A stretch of 59,700 nt of DNA from an uncultured Oscillospiraceae bacterium (GCA_934590355.1 CAKTOX010000009.1:1-59700), one strand, 5' to 3'. Positions 7,927 through 16,579 are shown, numbered from the stretch's first letter. A program made the numbers and translations. Notes: generated by a model from the sequence alone, not told the origin.

Positions 7927-8552
7927 TAAGCACCATACTTGTAGAGGACGATCTGTACATCCAAAAGCACTTTGTAGATCACCTTGCCGCAGACGGCGGG
8001 TTTAACCTCGTCGGCGTTTTCCGCGATGCCTTTGAAGCGGAAAAGCACTGCGACGCCACGGTGAGGCTCATCCTCATGGACGTGCAGACTCAGCATAAGC
8101 ACTCGGGGCTTGCCGCCGCGGAGCGCATCAAAAAGGCGTTTCCGAAAATCAAGATAGTAGCCGCGACCTCGCTTGTCGATCCGCAGGTGCTGCAAAGAGC
8201 GAAAGCGGGCGCAGCCGACAGCCTGTGGTATAAAGACCACGGCACGGAGGAGCTTATGAGCGTGGTAAAGCGCACCCTTGCGGGGGAGAGCGTCTTTCCC
8301 GACTCCTCACCCGCCATCGAGATGGAGGGCACGATGTCCGATAAATTTTCGCCGCGGCAATTGGACATACTGCGCCTTTACATAAAGGGCTTCACCTATC
8401 AGGAGATAGCCGATAAATTGGGCATCTCCAAAAACGGTGTTCGCTGGAATTTGGACGATATGGTGGGAAAAGGCGGGTTTGAAAACCGAGAGGCGCTCGT
8501 TGCGACCGCGATTGAAAATAAGCTCATGGTAACGACTTTAAAGGACGAATAA
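7923..8552 (+). CDS. NarL/FixJ-type response regulator
   Basis: A 209-residue two-domain regulator. The receiver (~1-120) has the acidic pair (VEDD), phospho-acceptor D53 in LILMDVQT, and a Lys in WYKDHG. The C-terminal LuxR-type helix-turn-helix (~143-200) reads FSPRQLDILRLYIKGFTYQEI then ADKLGISKNGVRWNLD. It is the expected output of the kinase just upstream. Its likely target is the palindrome at 8643-8660 in front of the next operon; that link is an inference from position. A strong terminator follows the stop. Confidence 0.92.
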   Translation: MISTILVEDDLYIQKHFVDHLAADGGFNLVGVFRDAFEAEKHCDATVRLILMDVQTQHKHSGLAAAERIKKAFPKIKIVAATSLVDPQVLQRAKAGAADSLWYKDHGTEELMSVVKRTLAGESVFPDSSPAIEMEGTMSDKFSPRQLDILRLYIKGFTYQEIADKLGISKNGVRWNLDDMVGKGGFENREALVATAIENKLMVTTLKDE

Positions 8553-8556
8553 ATGT

Positions 8557-8592
8557 AAAGACCCCTTGACCGCGCAGGTCAAGGGGTCTTTT
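8557..8592 (+). terminator. Terminator of the sensor/regulator operon
   Basis: A perfect 15-bp stem, AAAGACCCCTTGACC with GGTCAAGGGGTCTTT, loop GCGCA, ending in TTTT. Confidence 0.92.
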
Positions 8593-8642
8593 GCGCAAAA
8601 AAGGCAGAATTATTTTGAAAAAAACATTTTTTTCGCTTCGTT

Positions 8643-8660
8643 ACTGGCACTTGTGCCAGT
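8643..8660. promoter_or_regulatory. Putative response-regulator operator (perfect palindrome)
   Basis: ACTGGCAC-TT-GTGCCAGT is an 8-bp perfect inverted repeat. If TAGAAT at 8681-8686 is the -10 box, transcription would start near 8693 and the palindrome centre falls at about -41.5, the classic place for a LuxR/NarL-family activator. No good -35 box is present, as expected for an activated promoter. The link to the regulator at 7923-8552 is inferred. Confidence 0.55.
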
Positions 8661-8733
8661 GACAAGCCTCAGAAAATCCGTAGAATAATATATGTATAAA
8701 TATCGTTGTGTATAGACAAGGCGGTGGTGAAGG

Positions 8734-9117
8734 ATGAAAAAGATCGTGCTGGATATTCAGAGCGATATCCATGCGCAAACCATGGAGCGGATGCTGATGC
8801 AGAAGCTGGACGATTGTCAGGTCGTGATCTCCGAATCGCCTGATACGACCGCCGAGTGGTGCAAAACGCATCGGCCGGATGTGCTCTTAATGGAGGTCAA
8901 GGCGTATTCACCGTGGATGTTCGGACAGCGAATGACGATCCGCGACAAGGTCGGGCGCAGCGTGGAAACCTGCCGTATCATTCTTTTCGTCGATGACGAC
9001 ACGGACGGGGAGCTGACCGAGCAGGTGCGGCAGGCAAAGCGCGAGGGACTTATTGACGCTTTTCTGTTCGGCTCCGTGTCGGAAAACTACTTTGCCTCGG
9101 TCATCGACAGCGTTTAA
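8734..9117 (+). CDS. Stand-alone pseudo-receiver domain protein
   Basis: A 127-residue protein whose layout follows a CheY-like receiver. Its strand-3 motif VLLMEVKA aligns by eye with LILMDVQT of the response regulator at 7923, but has Glu54 where the phospho-Asp would be. The conserved Lys near the end of strand 5 is also missing (DAFLFGSVSENYF), and the N-terminal acidic cluster is reduced. It cannot be phosphorylated in the normal way; a Glu may mimic the active form. There is no output domain. A good ribosome site (GGTGGTGAAGG) precedes the ATG. It is the first gene of the operon with the Cys-rich wall protein 60 bp downstream. Assignment as receiver-like rests on pattern, not on a search. 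Confidence 0.75.
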   Translation: MKKIVLDIQSDIHAQTMERMLMQKLDDCQVVISESPDTTAEWCKTHRPDVLLMEVKAYSPWMFGQRMTIRDKVGRSVETCRIILFVDDDTDGELTEQVRQAKREGLIDAFLFGSVSENYFASVIDSV

Positions 9118-9177
9118 AAAAACGGCATAACTAAATAGAAAAACCTTCAAAAATATTTTGAGAGAGGAAATGATAAT

Positions 9178-12100
9178 ATGACAAAGACGAACACACGAAG
9201 GCGCGTCGTCAGCGTCCTGCTGGTGCTTATGATGCTGCTGTCGCTCGTGCCCGGCTCGGCGACTCCCGCCGACGCCTTTTGGGACGACTACGACACCGGC
9301 GGAGACTGCCCCAACTGCGACCACTATCACTGGGCTGAGAATGTGTGCGACTGCCAGTTCTGCACCATTGACTGCAACTACGATTGCTGGGTTGAGTTCC
9401 ACTGTAACGACTGCGGTCTGTGTTTGGGCGACACGCCCTTTTGGTGCGAGGAGTGCCACAAGTGCGCGGACTGCATGGAGGAAACGCACTGCTCGACCTG
9501 CGCCAAGTGCTACATCGGCGAGGATGACCAGCTGTGCGGCACCTGCCATAAGGGCCCCTGCTGCTCCATAACCATCTGCGACTCCTGCGGCTTCTGTGAT
9601 GACTGCGCAAACGATGACAGCGACCCGATGCACTGCTCGCTGTGCAACAACTGCTTCGGCGCTGTGGACGAGTGCGTGGACGACGATGATACCGGCGTTA
9701 TCCACTGCATCGATTGCCACACGGCCTGCGAGCAGTGCGAGGAATGCCTGCTGAACCTGGAGTCCTGCGAGGAGTGCGGTCTGTGCCTTGAGTGCTGCAG
9801 AGATAACTCCGAGGACGGCGGCTGCCCTGACGGCGAGACCTGCATTGAAAGCGCCGAGTGGGATGAGCACATCTGCCAGGGCTGCGACGGCTGGGTAGCC
9901 GATAAGGAGGACGAGGACGAGTTCTGCGAAATCTGCGAGCTGTGCAGGGAGTGCTGCGAGGGCAACTCCGACTGCTCCACGGGTATGTGCGCAATGGATA
10001 CTGACTATGCGGATCATTTCTGCGAGGACTGCGGTCTTTGCTTCTGCGACAGCGATCCGTGCGAGAACGGCTGCGATCAGCGCTGCGAGGACTGCTGCCG
10101 CGATGCCGTGAGCGCCATGGGCTGCGATTGCGACGAATGGTGCTACAGCGATCCCGACTTTGACGATCATCTTAAAGCGGAGCACGGCGGCGCTTCGCAT
10201 CAGTGCAAGCCCTCCGTCTCGTGGGGCGCCGATACCGATCAGCACTGGCATCCCTGCCGCTACAACGACAGCGAACAGCTTGAGATCGCAAACCATGATT
10301 TTAATTCCATGGGCGTGTGCAAGATCTGCGGCTATATAGGCGGCAGCTCCATCGTCATAACCCGCCAGCCGAGAAACGTCAAGTGCAAGACCTCTATCTA
10401 CGGCAGCGGCGATTATAATGAAGAGCCTGAAAACGGTCTGCTGTACAGCGAACATAACTGGGTAAGCTTCTCCGTCTCGGCAAAGAGCATGAAGGGCGAT
10501 GAGCTGACCTATCAGTGGTATCAGAAGAATAATGCGAAACCGACGGCGGCGCCCTTCAAGCTGCAGGAGAGAGTATACTGTGTGGGCGTGAATACTCCCA
10601 CTCTGAAGATGATGGTTTCCGGCGAGGCCTGCCAGGATGACTACTCCTACTTCTGCGTCATCGGCGTAAAGGGCGGCACCGACACCCTGAAAACGGTGGA
10701 GGCAAAGCTCACTGCCACCCATGCCTACAGCTATAAGCAGGCAGGTGTGCGTGTGCCCACGGACGACAGCGAGAGAACGCCGCGATACAATATTTGGCAT
10801 GTAAAGCCGGACGGGAGCCGGACAGAGGCTGTCGTGGGCGGTGACCCGAAATGCGACGGTCACAAGCTCCCGTGCCTGTTCGAAGCAGGCTATTACGAAG
10901 AGCATTATATGACCACCGGCTCCAAGGAGCGCATCTTCCCGCATACCTTTGTGCTTGACAGAAGCCTTGACGCGGTAGGCGGCGGCAGAGTCGATGTGCT
11001 CAGATGCTCCGTCTGCGACTATACCGTTCCCGTGAAGAGCCATGTCCATGATTACGGCTGGAACTGGGACTACACCGGCTTTGGCAGTATCTATGAATAT
11101 ACCTTCAACATCGGCGGCTCGACCAAGACGGTGGAGCAGCTCATCCTTGAGTCCGACTATGCCCACCCCGAAAAGTGCAAGGTTCCCGGCTGCGAGGAGT
11201 TTATAATGGTTCCCCATAGCTGGGGTCGCTGGAACGTGGTTTTGTGCCCTGATACCGCAGGCGCCAAAGGCGGCATGGAGGCTGAATGCAGCATCTGCGA
11301 GTACACAAAGACGAAAGTCGATAAGGACGATAACAGCGGAGGAGTCACGCATTGGGATAAGGACAGCGCCCTCGTTACCGTAACGAACGGCCGCGCTACC
11401 CGTATGATCGTCGAGCCCGGCGATAAGATGAAGCTTTTCCCCGATGATAAAGCCGGTCAGAAGGCCATCGGCTGGAAGGTGGAGTATCTGCGCGAATACA
11501 ATGACGGAACTTCGGTTAAGAAAAACTGGAGCATCACCGAGGTCGCGAGCCTGTTTAAGCTCGTCAATAACGGCTCCGCTCTCGAGTGGGGCTGCGAGAT
11601 CCCCGCGTTCAGTGCCCTCGGAGTGCCCGGCGGCGGCAGATTCTTCTTTGAGCCTGTCTACGCTGCCTGCTCCCACAACGGCGGCACCACGGTGCTCAAT
11701 GCGAAGGCGCAGGTCTGCGACCGCAAGGGCTACACCGGCGACACCGCCTGCGCGGACTGCGGCTATGTCATTGAGGCAGGCAGGGACATCTACCCGCCCG
11801 AAAACGCAGGTCATACCGGCACGATGCAGCCGCTTTACTACTACGGCACGCTTAACTCGGCCACCACGGACCCGAGCATGGGCGGCAAACGCTATAACGC
11901 CAGATCGGGCGATTGCAGACACCGCGCCTATGAGGGCGACTACCGCTGCTCGGATTGCGGCGGCACCGTGAAGGGCGAATCGGGCGACTTTAAGCATAGC
12001 GGCCAGCTGGAGCTGCGCGATGTGAGAGCAGCTACCTGCACCGAGAAGGGCTATTCAGGCAATCAGTACTGCAAAGACTGCGACAAGATCGTGATAAAGG

Positions 12101-13284
12101 GCTCCTCGACTCCGTCCCTGCACGAGCTTGCGAGTAACTACAAGCTCGTAAATGAGGTCAAGCCGAGCTGCACCGCCGCAGGCTACAGCGGCGACTATCA
12201 GTGCACCGGCGACTGCGGACTGATTTTCCGCTACGGTCATGTCATCAATAAGCTCGGCCACGACTGGGATAGCGGCAAACCCGCAACGCAGGGCAAGAGC
12301 GATGGAACGGTCTACAATTGCAAGCGTTTTGGCTGCGGCGAGACGAAGTTCGTGAAGGACCCCGCAGCGACCGATTACGCAGTTACCGTCACGGGCGGTA
12401 CGGCGTCTGCATCGGGGACTGCCGTCACTCGCGCCACAGCGGGCGTTGAGATCACCGTTACGGCGAAGACCCCCGAGGGCAAGGTCTTTGACAAGTGGGT
12501 CGTAAAGTCCGGCGGCGTGACCCTTGCCGATGCTGCAAGCGCCGTCACTACCTTCACAATGCCAGCAAACGACGTGGAGCTTGCGGCGAGCTATAAGGAC
12601 GCGCCTGTTACGACCTATAGCCTCACAACACAGGTAAACGGCGGTCACGGAACGATTTCCGCAAGCAAGACAGGACTTGCGGCAGGCTCGACCGAAACGA
12701 TCATCTTTACTCCCGATGCAGGCTATGAGATCGACGCTGTCACCGTAAACGGCGCTGCAACGCCCGTGCTTGCCAATGTTCTGGATGTTACAATGGATGC
12801 GGATAAGACCGTCATTGTGACTTACAAGGAGATCGGCAGCGCTCACACCCACAGCTACGGTACCGATTGGAGGTATGACGGTGACAATCACTGGCATGAG
12901 TGCTCCTGCGGCGACAAGACCGACACGGCGGCTCATGACTTCAAGTGGGTGATAGATAAGGCAGCTACCAAGGAAGCCGCCGGAATTAAGCACGAGGAAT
13001 GCACCGTTTGCGGCGCCAAGCGCAGCGAGAATACGGTCATTGACAAGCTTCCCGATGACGGCGGCACCGACCCCGGCGATCCCGGCGACCCCGGCAGCGG
13101 AAATCCCGGCAGCGGCGATAACAACACCGCGGATAAGCCCGGCAAGGATGACCCCGCCAAGCCTCCCAAGACCGGCGATACAAGCGCGATAGGTCTTTGG
13201 ATAACCCTCCTGATCGCCAGCGGCGGAGCTCTGAGCGTTCTGCTCGTTACCGGCAAAAAGAAAAGAAAGAACGACGCCGAATAA
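9178..13284 (+). CDS. Giant Cys-rich LPXTG-type cell-wall protein
   Basis: A 1368-residue secreted surface protein. A signal peptide (basic start, VVSVLLVLMMLLSLVPG, cleavage near ADA-FW) is followed by a region (~44-322) with about 60 Cys, mostly CxxC and CxxCxxC steps mixed with Asp, Glu and His. Then come an Ig-like stretch (~385-520), at least six spaced modules with CxxC and His (for example CADCGY, CSDCGG, CKDCDK; ~640-1060), two bacterial repeat domains of the InlB-B/Flg_new sort (~1065-1220), an H-W-H/CSCG module (~1222-1295), a Gly-Pro-Asp linker, the sortase motif PPKTG, a membrane helix and a KKKRK tail. I infer metal binding or heavy disulfide cross-linking at the cell surface. 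No sortase lies in the window. Preceded by GAGAGG. Confidence 0.88.
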   Translation: MTKTNTRRRVVSVLLVLMMLLSLVPGSATPADAFWDDYDTGGDCPNCDHYHWAENVCDCQFCTIDCNYDCWVEFHCNDCGLCLGDTPFWCEECHKCADCMEETHCSTCAKCYIGEDDQLCGTCHKGPCCSITICDSCGFCDDCANDDSDPMHCSLCNNCFGAVDECVDDDDTGVIHCIDCHTACEQCEECLLNLESCEECGLCLECCRDNSEDGGCPDGETCIESAEWDEHICQGCDGWVADKEDEDEFCEICELCRECCEGNSDCSTGMCAMDTDYADHFCEDCGLCFCDSDPCENGCDQRCEDCCRDAVSAMGCDCDEWCYSDPDFDDHLKAEHGGASHQCKPSVSWGADTDQHWHPCRYNDSEQLEIANHDFNSMGVCKICGYIGGSSIVITRQPRNVKCKTSIYGSGDYNEEPENGLLYSEHNWVSFSVSAKSMKGDELTYQWYQKNNAKPTAAPFKLQERVYCVGVNTPTLKMMVSGEACQDDYSYFCVIGVKGGTDTLKTVEAKLTATHAYSYKQAGVRVPTDDSERTPRYNIWHVKPDGSRTEAVVGGDPKCDGHKLPCLFEAGYYEEHYMTTGSKERIFPHTFVLDRSLDAVGGGRVDVLRCSVCDYTVPVKSHVHDYGWNWDYTGFGSIYEYTFNIGGSTKTVEQLILESDYAHPEKCKVPGCEEFIMVPHSWGRWNVVLCPDTAGAKGGMEAECSICEYTKTKVDKDDNSGGVTHWDKDSALVTVTNGRATRMIVEPGDKMKLFPDDKAGQKAIGWKVEYLREYNDGTSVKKNWSITEVASLFKLVNNGSALEWGCEIPAFSALGVPGGGRFFFEPVYAACSHNGGTTVLNAKAQVCDRKGYTGDTACADCGYVIEAGRDIYPPENAGHTGTMQPLYYYGTLNSATTDPSMGGKRYNARSGDCRHRAYEGDYRCSDCGGTVKGESGDFKHSGQLELRDVRAATCTEKGYSGNQYCKDCDKIVIKGSSTPSLHELASNYKLVNEVKPSCTAAGYSGDYQCTGDCGLIFRYGHVINKLGHDWDSGKPATQGKSDGTVYNCKRFGCGETKFVKDPAATDYAVTVTGGTASASGTAVTRATAGVEITVTAKTPEGKVFDKWVVKSGGVTLADAASAVTTFTMPANDVELAASYKDAPVTTYSLTTQVNGGHGTISASKTGLAAGSTETIIFTPDAGYEIDAVTVNGAATPVLANVLDVTMDADKTVIVTYKEIGSAHTHSYGTDWRYDGDNHWHECSCGDKTDTAAHDFKWVIDKAATKEAAGIKHEECTVCGAKRSENTVIDKLPDDGGTDPGDPGDPGSGNPGSGDNNTADKPGKDDPAKPPKTGDTSAIGLWITLLIASGGALSVLLVTGKKKRKNDAE

Positions 13285-13676
13285 GCGCCGAACTTCGGAA
13301 TAAAAGATCGTAAACGGGCGGCGGCATAGCGTTGTCGCTCGTTTTCCTTGCGAAAAAGCTGTATGCAACAGCGGCCCACCTGCCTATGCTATTGAAAGCT
13401 CAAGTTTTTTTGCAAGTGTATAAGTGCCTTTGCAAAAGCGACGGAAAATCTGTCTCATAGTCATCGCACAATCAAAACCCCTGTGTTTTTAATGCTTTGC
13501 AGCATTGGACACAGGGGTTTGTCTTTTGAGGAGTGATTCAACAACAATTCATCCGACTACGAGAGTTCAGGCATTTTTCAATCGACCGCTCCAATAGCAT
13601 GGGCATATATCGCTTGTTGACAATGGCAGAGCGTATGAGAGGTTTATGGGCGACAACTCGCGGTATCCGAAATCTG
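13285..13676. other. Intergenic region without a recognised gene
   Basis: A 392-bp stretch between the Cys-rich gene and the convergent small membrane protein gene. Its only clear structure is the compound hairpin at 13473-13521. Short open frames on both strands (for example around 13533-13808) overlap the downstream gene and resemble nothing I know. Stop codons in all frames suggest old, decayed DNA. Confidence 0.6.
13473..13521 (+). repeat. Compound hairpin, copy 2 (cf. 4815-4862)
   Basis: CAAAACCCCTGTGT pairs with ACACAGGGGTTTG, enclosing AATGC-TTTGCA-GCATT. Loop and stem match copy 1 almost base for base. It probably ends the Cys-rich gene's transcript and may belong to a dispersed repeat family. 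Confidence 0.75.
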
Positions 13677-13946
13677 CTATTTCCTTTTTTGGGGGAGTGT
13701 GAGCATGAAAACGTGCTCGTTATTCAGGTACATGCTTGCAATGCCGATAATGCATGCGGCAATACCCACAATGTAGACGACAGGCAAAATGCGTTTTTCT
13801 ATGAATGAGCATATGACCTCAGAATATGGCACACCTACAATGAACGCTGCGATATACGCCGCCGCGATGAGCAGTGCAACTATCATGAGTACGCCCATAG
13901 TATAGGCAAACACATTTCTACATGCCTGTGTAATTCTCATTTTCAT
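13677..13946 (-). CDS. Small two-helix membrane protein next to TRAP permease
   Basis: An 89-residue protein with two hydrophobic helices (YTMGVLMIVALLIAAAYIAAF and ILPVVYIVGIAACIIGIASMY). The start at 13946 is chosen because AAGGAG lies 6 bp upstream, inside the stop region of the permease gene. It is last in a minus-strand operon after a dehydrogenase and a DctM-type permease. It sits where the small TRAP permease DctQ might be expected, but DctQ is normally ~160 residues with four helices, so this is either a reduced small subunit or an unrelated accessory protein. No function is claimed. Confidence 0.7.
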   Translation of the reverse strand: MKMRITQACRNVFAYTMGVLMIVALLIAAAYIAAFIVGVPYSEVICSFIEKRILPVVYIVGIAACIIGIASMYLNNEHVFMLTLPQKRK

Positions 13947-13956
13947 TTGTTTCTCC

Positions 13957-15312
13957 TTATGCAAGTGTTCCGAACATCGGGACTAGACCGAACAGACACA
14001 TGATAACTAATATATAATGACTGATTGCCCATATGATCGACTTCGCTGAGGTCTTTTTGAAATCTGATTCGGCAATACCCATACACACGAATTGAGATAG
14101 GGCAAAGGGAGGCGTCATTGGCGCAAGGCCGCAGGTCATGGCGTCGAACATCATTCCGGCAAGAAGGGGATGCACACCCGCACCGGCAGCGAGTGTGATG
14201 AATATCTCACCGAACATAACAATGAGTGAGAATGGCTCGATAAACATGCCCATTATTGCGAAAATCAGAGGTACTACGATCGCAACAAACCAAAGGGGGA
14301 AATTGCTTGAGACGAGAGAATCGCTTATGCCCTGAGCAATGCCAATGTCACCGAAAAGCTCGGTAATGGCGAAGCCTGCGTAGGCCATAACGATAATCGG
14401 AACGACACTGCTGACGTTGTCACGAATGAGGTCAAAATAATTGCGGAATCTAAATTTGCCGCCGGCACATCGAAAGATTACGATTGCGGCGAAAGCGGCA
14501 ACGCTGGGGATGACTGTGAGAAGAATATTTGTAAAGCTTGATGCGGCCGAGCCGATACGAGCGGCAATAAAGCCATCCTTAAAAAGAGCATCCATAAGGA
14601 AAGGAACAAATATTATAAGCGGTACTATAAGCGAACGCCAGCCGCTGCACAGTGCTTGGCGGATTGTAAGCCTGTCCTCTCGGGGGATGGGCTTGACCTT
14701 TTCACGGCGAATTAGGAAAAAGAGGACGACAAAGCGCTGGAAGATGAACCAGAAGCCGACAACCCAAGCCAGAAGCCAGAACTGCGAGAAGCTGTATTTA
14801 CCGGGGTAGAGCATCTCAATTGATGCATAAAGTGCGGTTATTGCACCGGCAGGTGGAATAATGGGCCCGAGGCAGCTTGTCGAAGATTCGACTGATGCTG
14901 CCAGTTCCGGGGAAAAACCGGTTTTTTTCATCGCCGGGATTGCCGTCACACCGACGGCGGCGGCAGTGCCGGGGGCACTGCCGCAGAGCGTGCCCATGAC
15001 CGCAGAAGCGATGAGTGCAACATAGCCTGCGCCTCCCGTAAAGCGACCGACAAGTGCAACTATTATGTTGATAAGATCTTTTATGACGCCGGTCTTTTCA
15101 AAGATGAGAGAAAAAATGATAAAGGCAGCGATAGTAAAAAGCAGGTAGGTGTTTGCCGCGTTTAAAAGGTATGTGCCGACACTTCCTAGCTTACCGCTCA
15201 GCACACACAGCAAAATGAATGCGGTGCAGACCGCTTCATACATGGGACGCCTGAAGACGGCGAACATTATAGCAACATATGCAATTAGAAGCCCCACATA
15301 AAGCCATGCCAT
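13957..15312 (-). CDS. TRAP-type large permease (DctM family)
   Basis: A 451-residue, strongly hydrophobic protein with about 12 membrane segments. The DctM-type signature is clear in GSAPGTAAAVGVTAIPAMKK and STSCLGPIIPPAGAITALYA, with the mirrored second half FIEPFSLIVMFGEIF, then GLAPMTPPFALSQF. TRAP large permeases move small organic acids with sodium, usually with a DctQ partner and a periplasmic or lipid-anchored binding protein. No binding protein is encoded nearby, so substrate capture is unexplained. RBS AGGAGAT precedes the ATG. It is co-transcribed with the dehydrogenase upstream and presumably imports that enzyme's substrate or its precursor. Confidence 0.85.
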   Translation of the reverse strand: MAWLYVGLLIAYVAIMFAVFRRPMYEAVCTAFILLCVLSGKLGSVGTYLLNAANTYLLFTIAAFIIFSLIFEKTGVIKDLINIIVALVGRFTGGAGYVALIASAVMGTLCGSAPGTAAAVGVTAIPAMKKTGFSPELAASVESSTSCLGPIIPPAGAITALYASIEMLYPGKYSFSQFWLLAWVVGFWFIFQRFVVLFFLIRREKVKPIPREDRLTIRQALCSGWRSLIVPLIIFVPFLMDALFKDGFIAARIGSAASSFTNILLTVIPSVAAFAAIVIFRCAGGKFRFRNYFDLIRDNVSSVVPIIVMAYAGFAITELFGDIGIAQGISDSLVSSNFPLWFVAIVVPLIFAIMGMFIEPFSLIVMFGEIFITLAAGAGVHPLLAGMMFDAMTCGLAPMTPPFALSQFVCMGIAESDFKKTSAKSIIWAISHYILVIMCLFGLVPMFGTLA

Positions 15313-15358
15313 AATTAGCTGATCTCCTGTCTGTATAATTTACAAAGCCTACTGAAAA

Positions 15359-16501
15359 TTATGTAATGTAATCTTGAAGTGAATCACAGTATATACGGAG
15401 TATGTCCTCACGCGGGAGTCGCTCGGGATTGCTTTCAAGGCGAAAATTAAGCTTCATGAAATCGTCCGTCCATTTATCTATCTCCGCCATGGTTACCGTT
15501 ATATGCATATTCCGGTGTACGATCTCAGTAACATAAGCTGCGAAGTCCTCAGCCCGTTCAAAACCGCAGGCACGCACTATGGGCATCACGATTTCCCTAT
15601 TCTTAAAGCTGAGAATGTACTCCCCGAGGAAGGCTGCACAGGCGATGCCGTGATTGACGTGTTTAGCGTGCGAAAGAGGATATCCCATGCCGTGCGGGAT
15701 AGTCGTGCTGGACTGCATAAAGGCCATACCCATTACGAAGGAACATATCTGCATTTTCTCGAGATATTCATCTGAAAGAGTGCCGCTCATGAGAGCGTCC
15801 TTATATTGCGCAAATAGACCGAAGCCCAGATTTGCCATCGAACGGTTCAAGAGATTACTATTGACATTCAGATATGTCTCAACTCCGTGAGCAAGTGTAT
15901 CCATTGCACCTGAATGCAGCAAAAAAAGCGGAGAGGAGCGGATATATGAGGGGTCAAGGAAAGCGGCAACACAGAATACCACAGGATACATGGCGAGCTT
16001 TGTGTTGGTGTCACTGCGTGTGAGTACGGCAAAGCCCGTGACCTCGGCGCCGGTACCGGCGGTAGTAGGAATGGCAAACACGGGGACATCCGACTCGCTG
16101 CGTATGGCTATGGAAGGGCTTCCGCTGCCGTAGAATATCTCATAGGGATCGGCGTCAGGATATTTCATAATGAGAGAAATTGCCTTGGCGCTGTCTATGG
16201 ACGAGCCGCCGCCTATTGCGATGAGAAGATCCGCCTGAAATGCAATACATTTTGCGGCAAGCTCAGTCACGTTTTCCACGGGCGGATTTTCTTTCACATT
16301 GTCTATAATCAAATATTCTATGCCTTCGTTGCATAGGGCAGTCTCTATATCCTCTAAAGCGTAATTTCTGCACCCATCGGCAAAGCGCGAGGTTATCACA
16401 GCTGCTCTTTTTCCGTAAGAGGAGAAAAGTCGTGCGTTTTTGCGCACGCAGCCGATACCGCAGAAGCACGCGGTCTGTGTGTTATATCTGAATATATCCA
16501 T
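15359..16501 (-). CDS. Iron-containing alcohol dehydrogenase (copy A)
   Basis: A 380-residue group III, Fe-dependent alcohol dehydrogenase. The start at 16501 gives MDIFRYNTQTACF, which aligns with the paralogue's MKSFRYNTQTALF and gives the same length; AAGGAGG lies 12 bp upstream. The NAD(P)-binding GGGSSIDSAKA (~93) and metal-site region are present: DPSYI, DTLAHGVE, PHGMGYPLSH and VNHGIA supply the Asp and three His ligands. It should interconvert an alcohol and an aldehyde or ketone with NAD(P). First gene of an operon with the TRAP permease. It faces away from a close paralogue across a 237-bp shared promoter region, suggesting duplication and co-regulation. The exact substrate cannot be read from the sequence. 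Confidence 0.92.
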   Translation of the reverse strand: MDIFRYNTQTACFCGIGCVRKNARLFSSYGKRAAVITSRFADGCRNYALEDIETALCNEGIEYLIIDNVKENPPVENVTELAAKCIAFQADLLIAIGGGSSIDSAKAISLIMKYPDADPYEIFYGSGSPSIAIRSESDVPVFAIPTTAGTGAEVTGFAVLTRSDTNTKLAMYPVVFCVAAFLDPSYIRSSPLFLLHSGAMDTLAHGVETYLNVNSNLLNRSMANLGFGLFAQYKDALMSGTLSDEYLEKMQICSFVMGMAFMQSSTTIPHGMGYPLSHAKHVNHGIACAAFLGEYILSFKNREIVMPIVRACGFERAEDFAAYVTEIVHRNMHITVTMAEIDKWTDDFMKLNFRLESNPERLPREDILRIYCDSLQDYIT

Positions 16502-16550
16502 AAATGCAAACGACCTCCTTAAAAATGTTAAGTCCGCATCTTTCTTGTTA

Positions 16551-16579
16551 ATAATAAAACAATAGCGGCTCTGTGTAAA
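16551..16579 (-). promoter_or_regulatory. Promoter of the dehydrogenase A-TRAP operon
   Basis: Minus strand: TTTACA (16579-16574), 17 bp, TATTAT (16556-16551), 50 bp before the start codon. Confidence 0.7.

Noticed and set aside
8908..11997. Very long minus-strand open frame opposite the Cys-rich gene
   Set aside because: It lies antisense to a gene with a clear signal peptide, repeats and sortase motif; Cys codons (TGC) read as Ala (GCA) on the other strand, giving an Ala/Val/His-rich shadow.
13533..13808. Plus-strand open frame after the second compound hairpin
   Set aside because: It overlaps the convergent membrane-protein gene, has no convincing ribosome site and no recognisable similarity.
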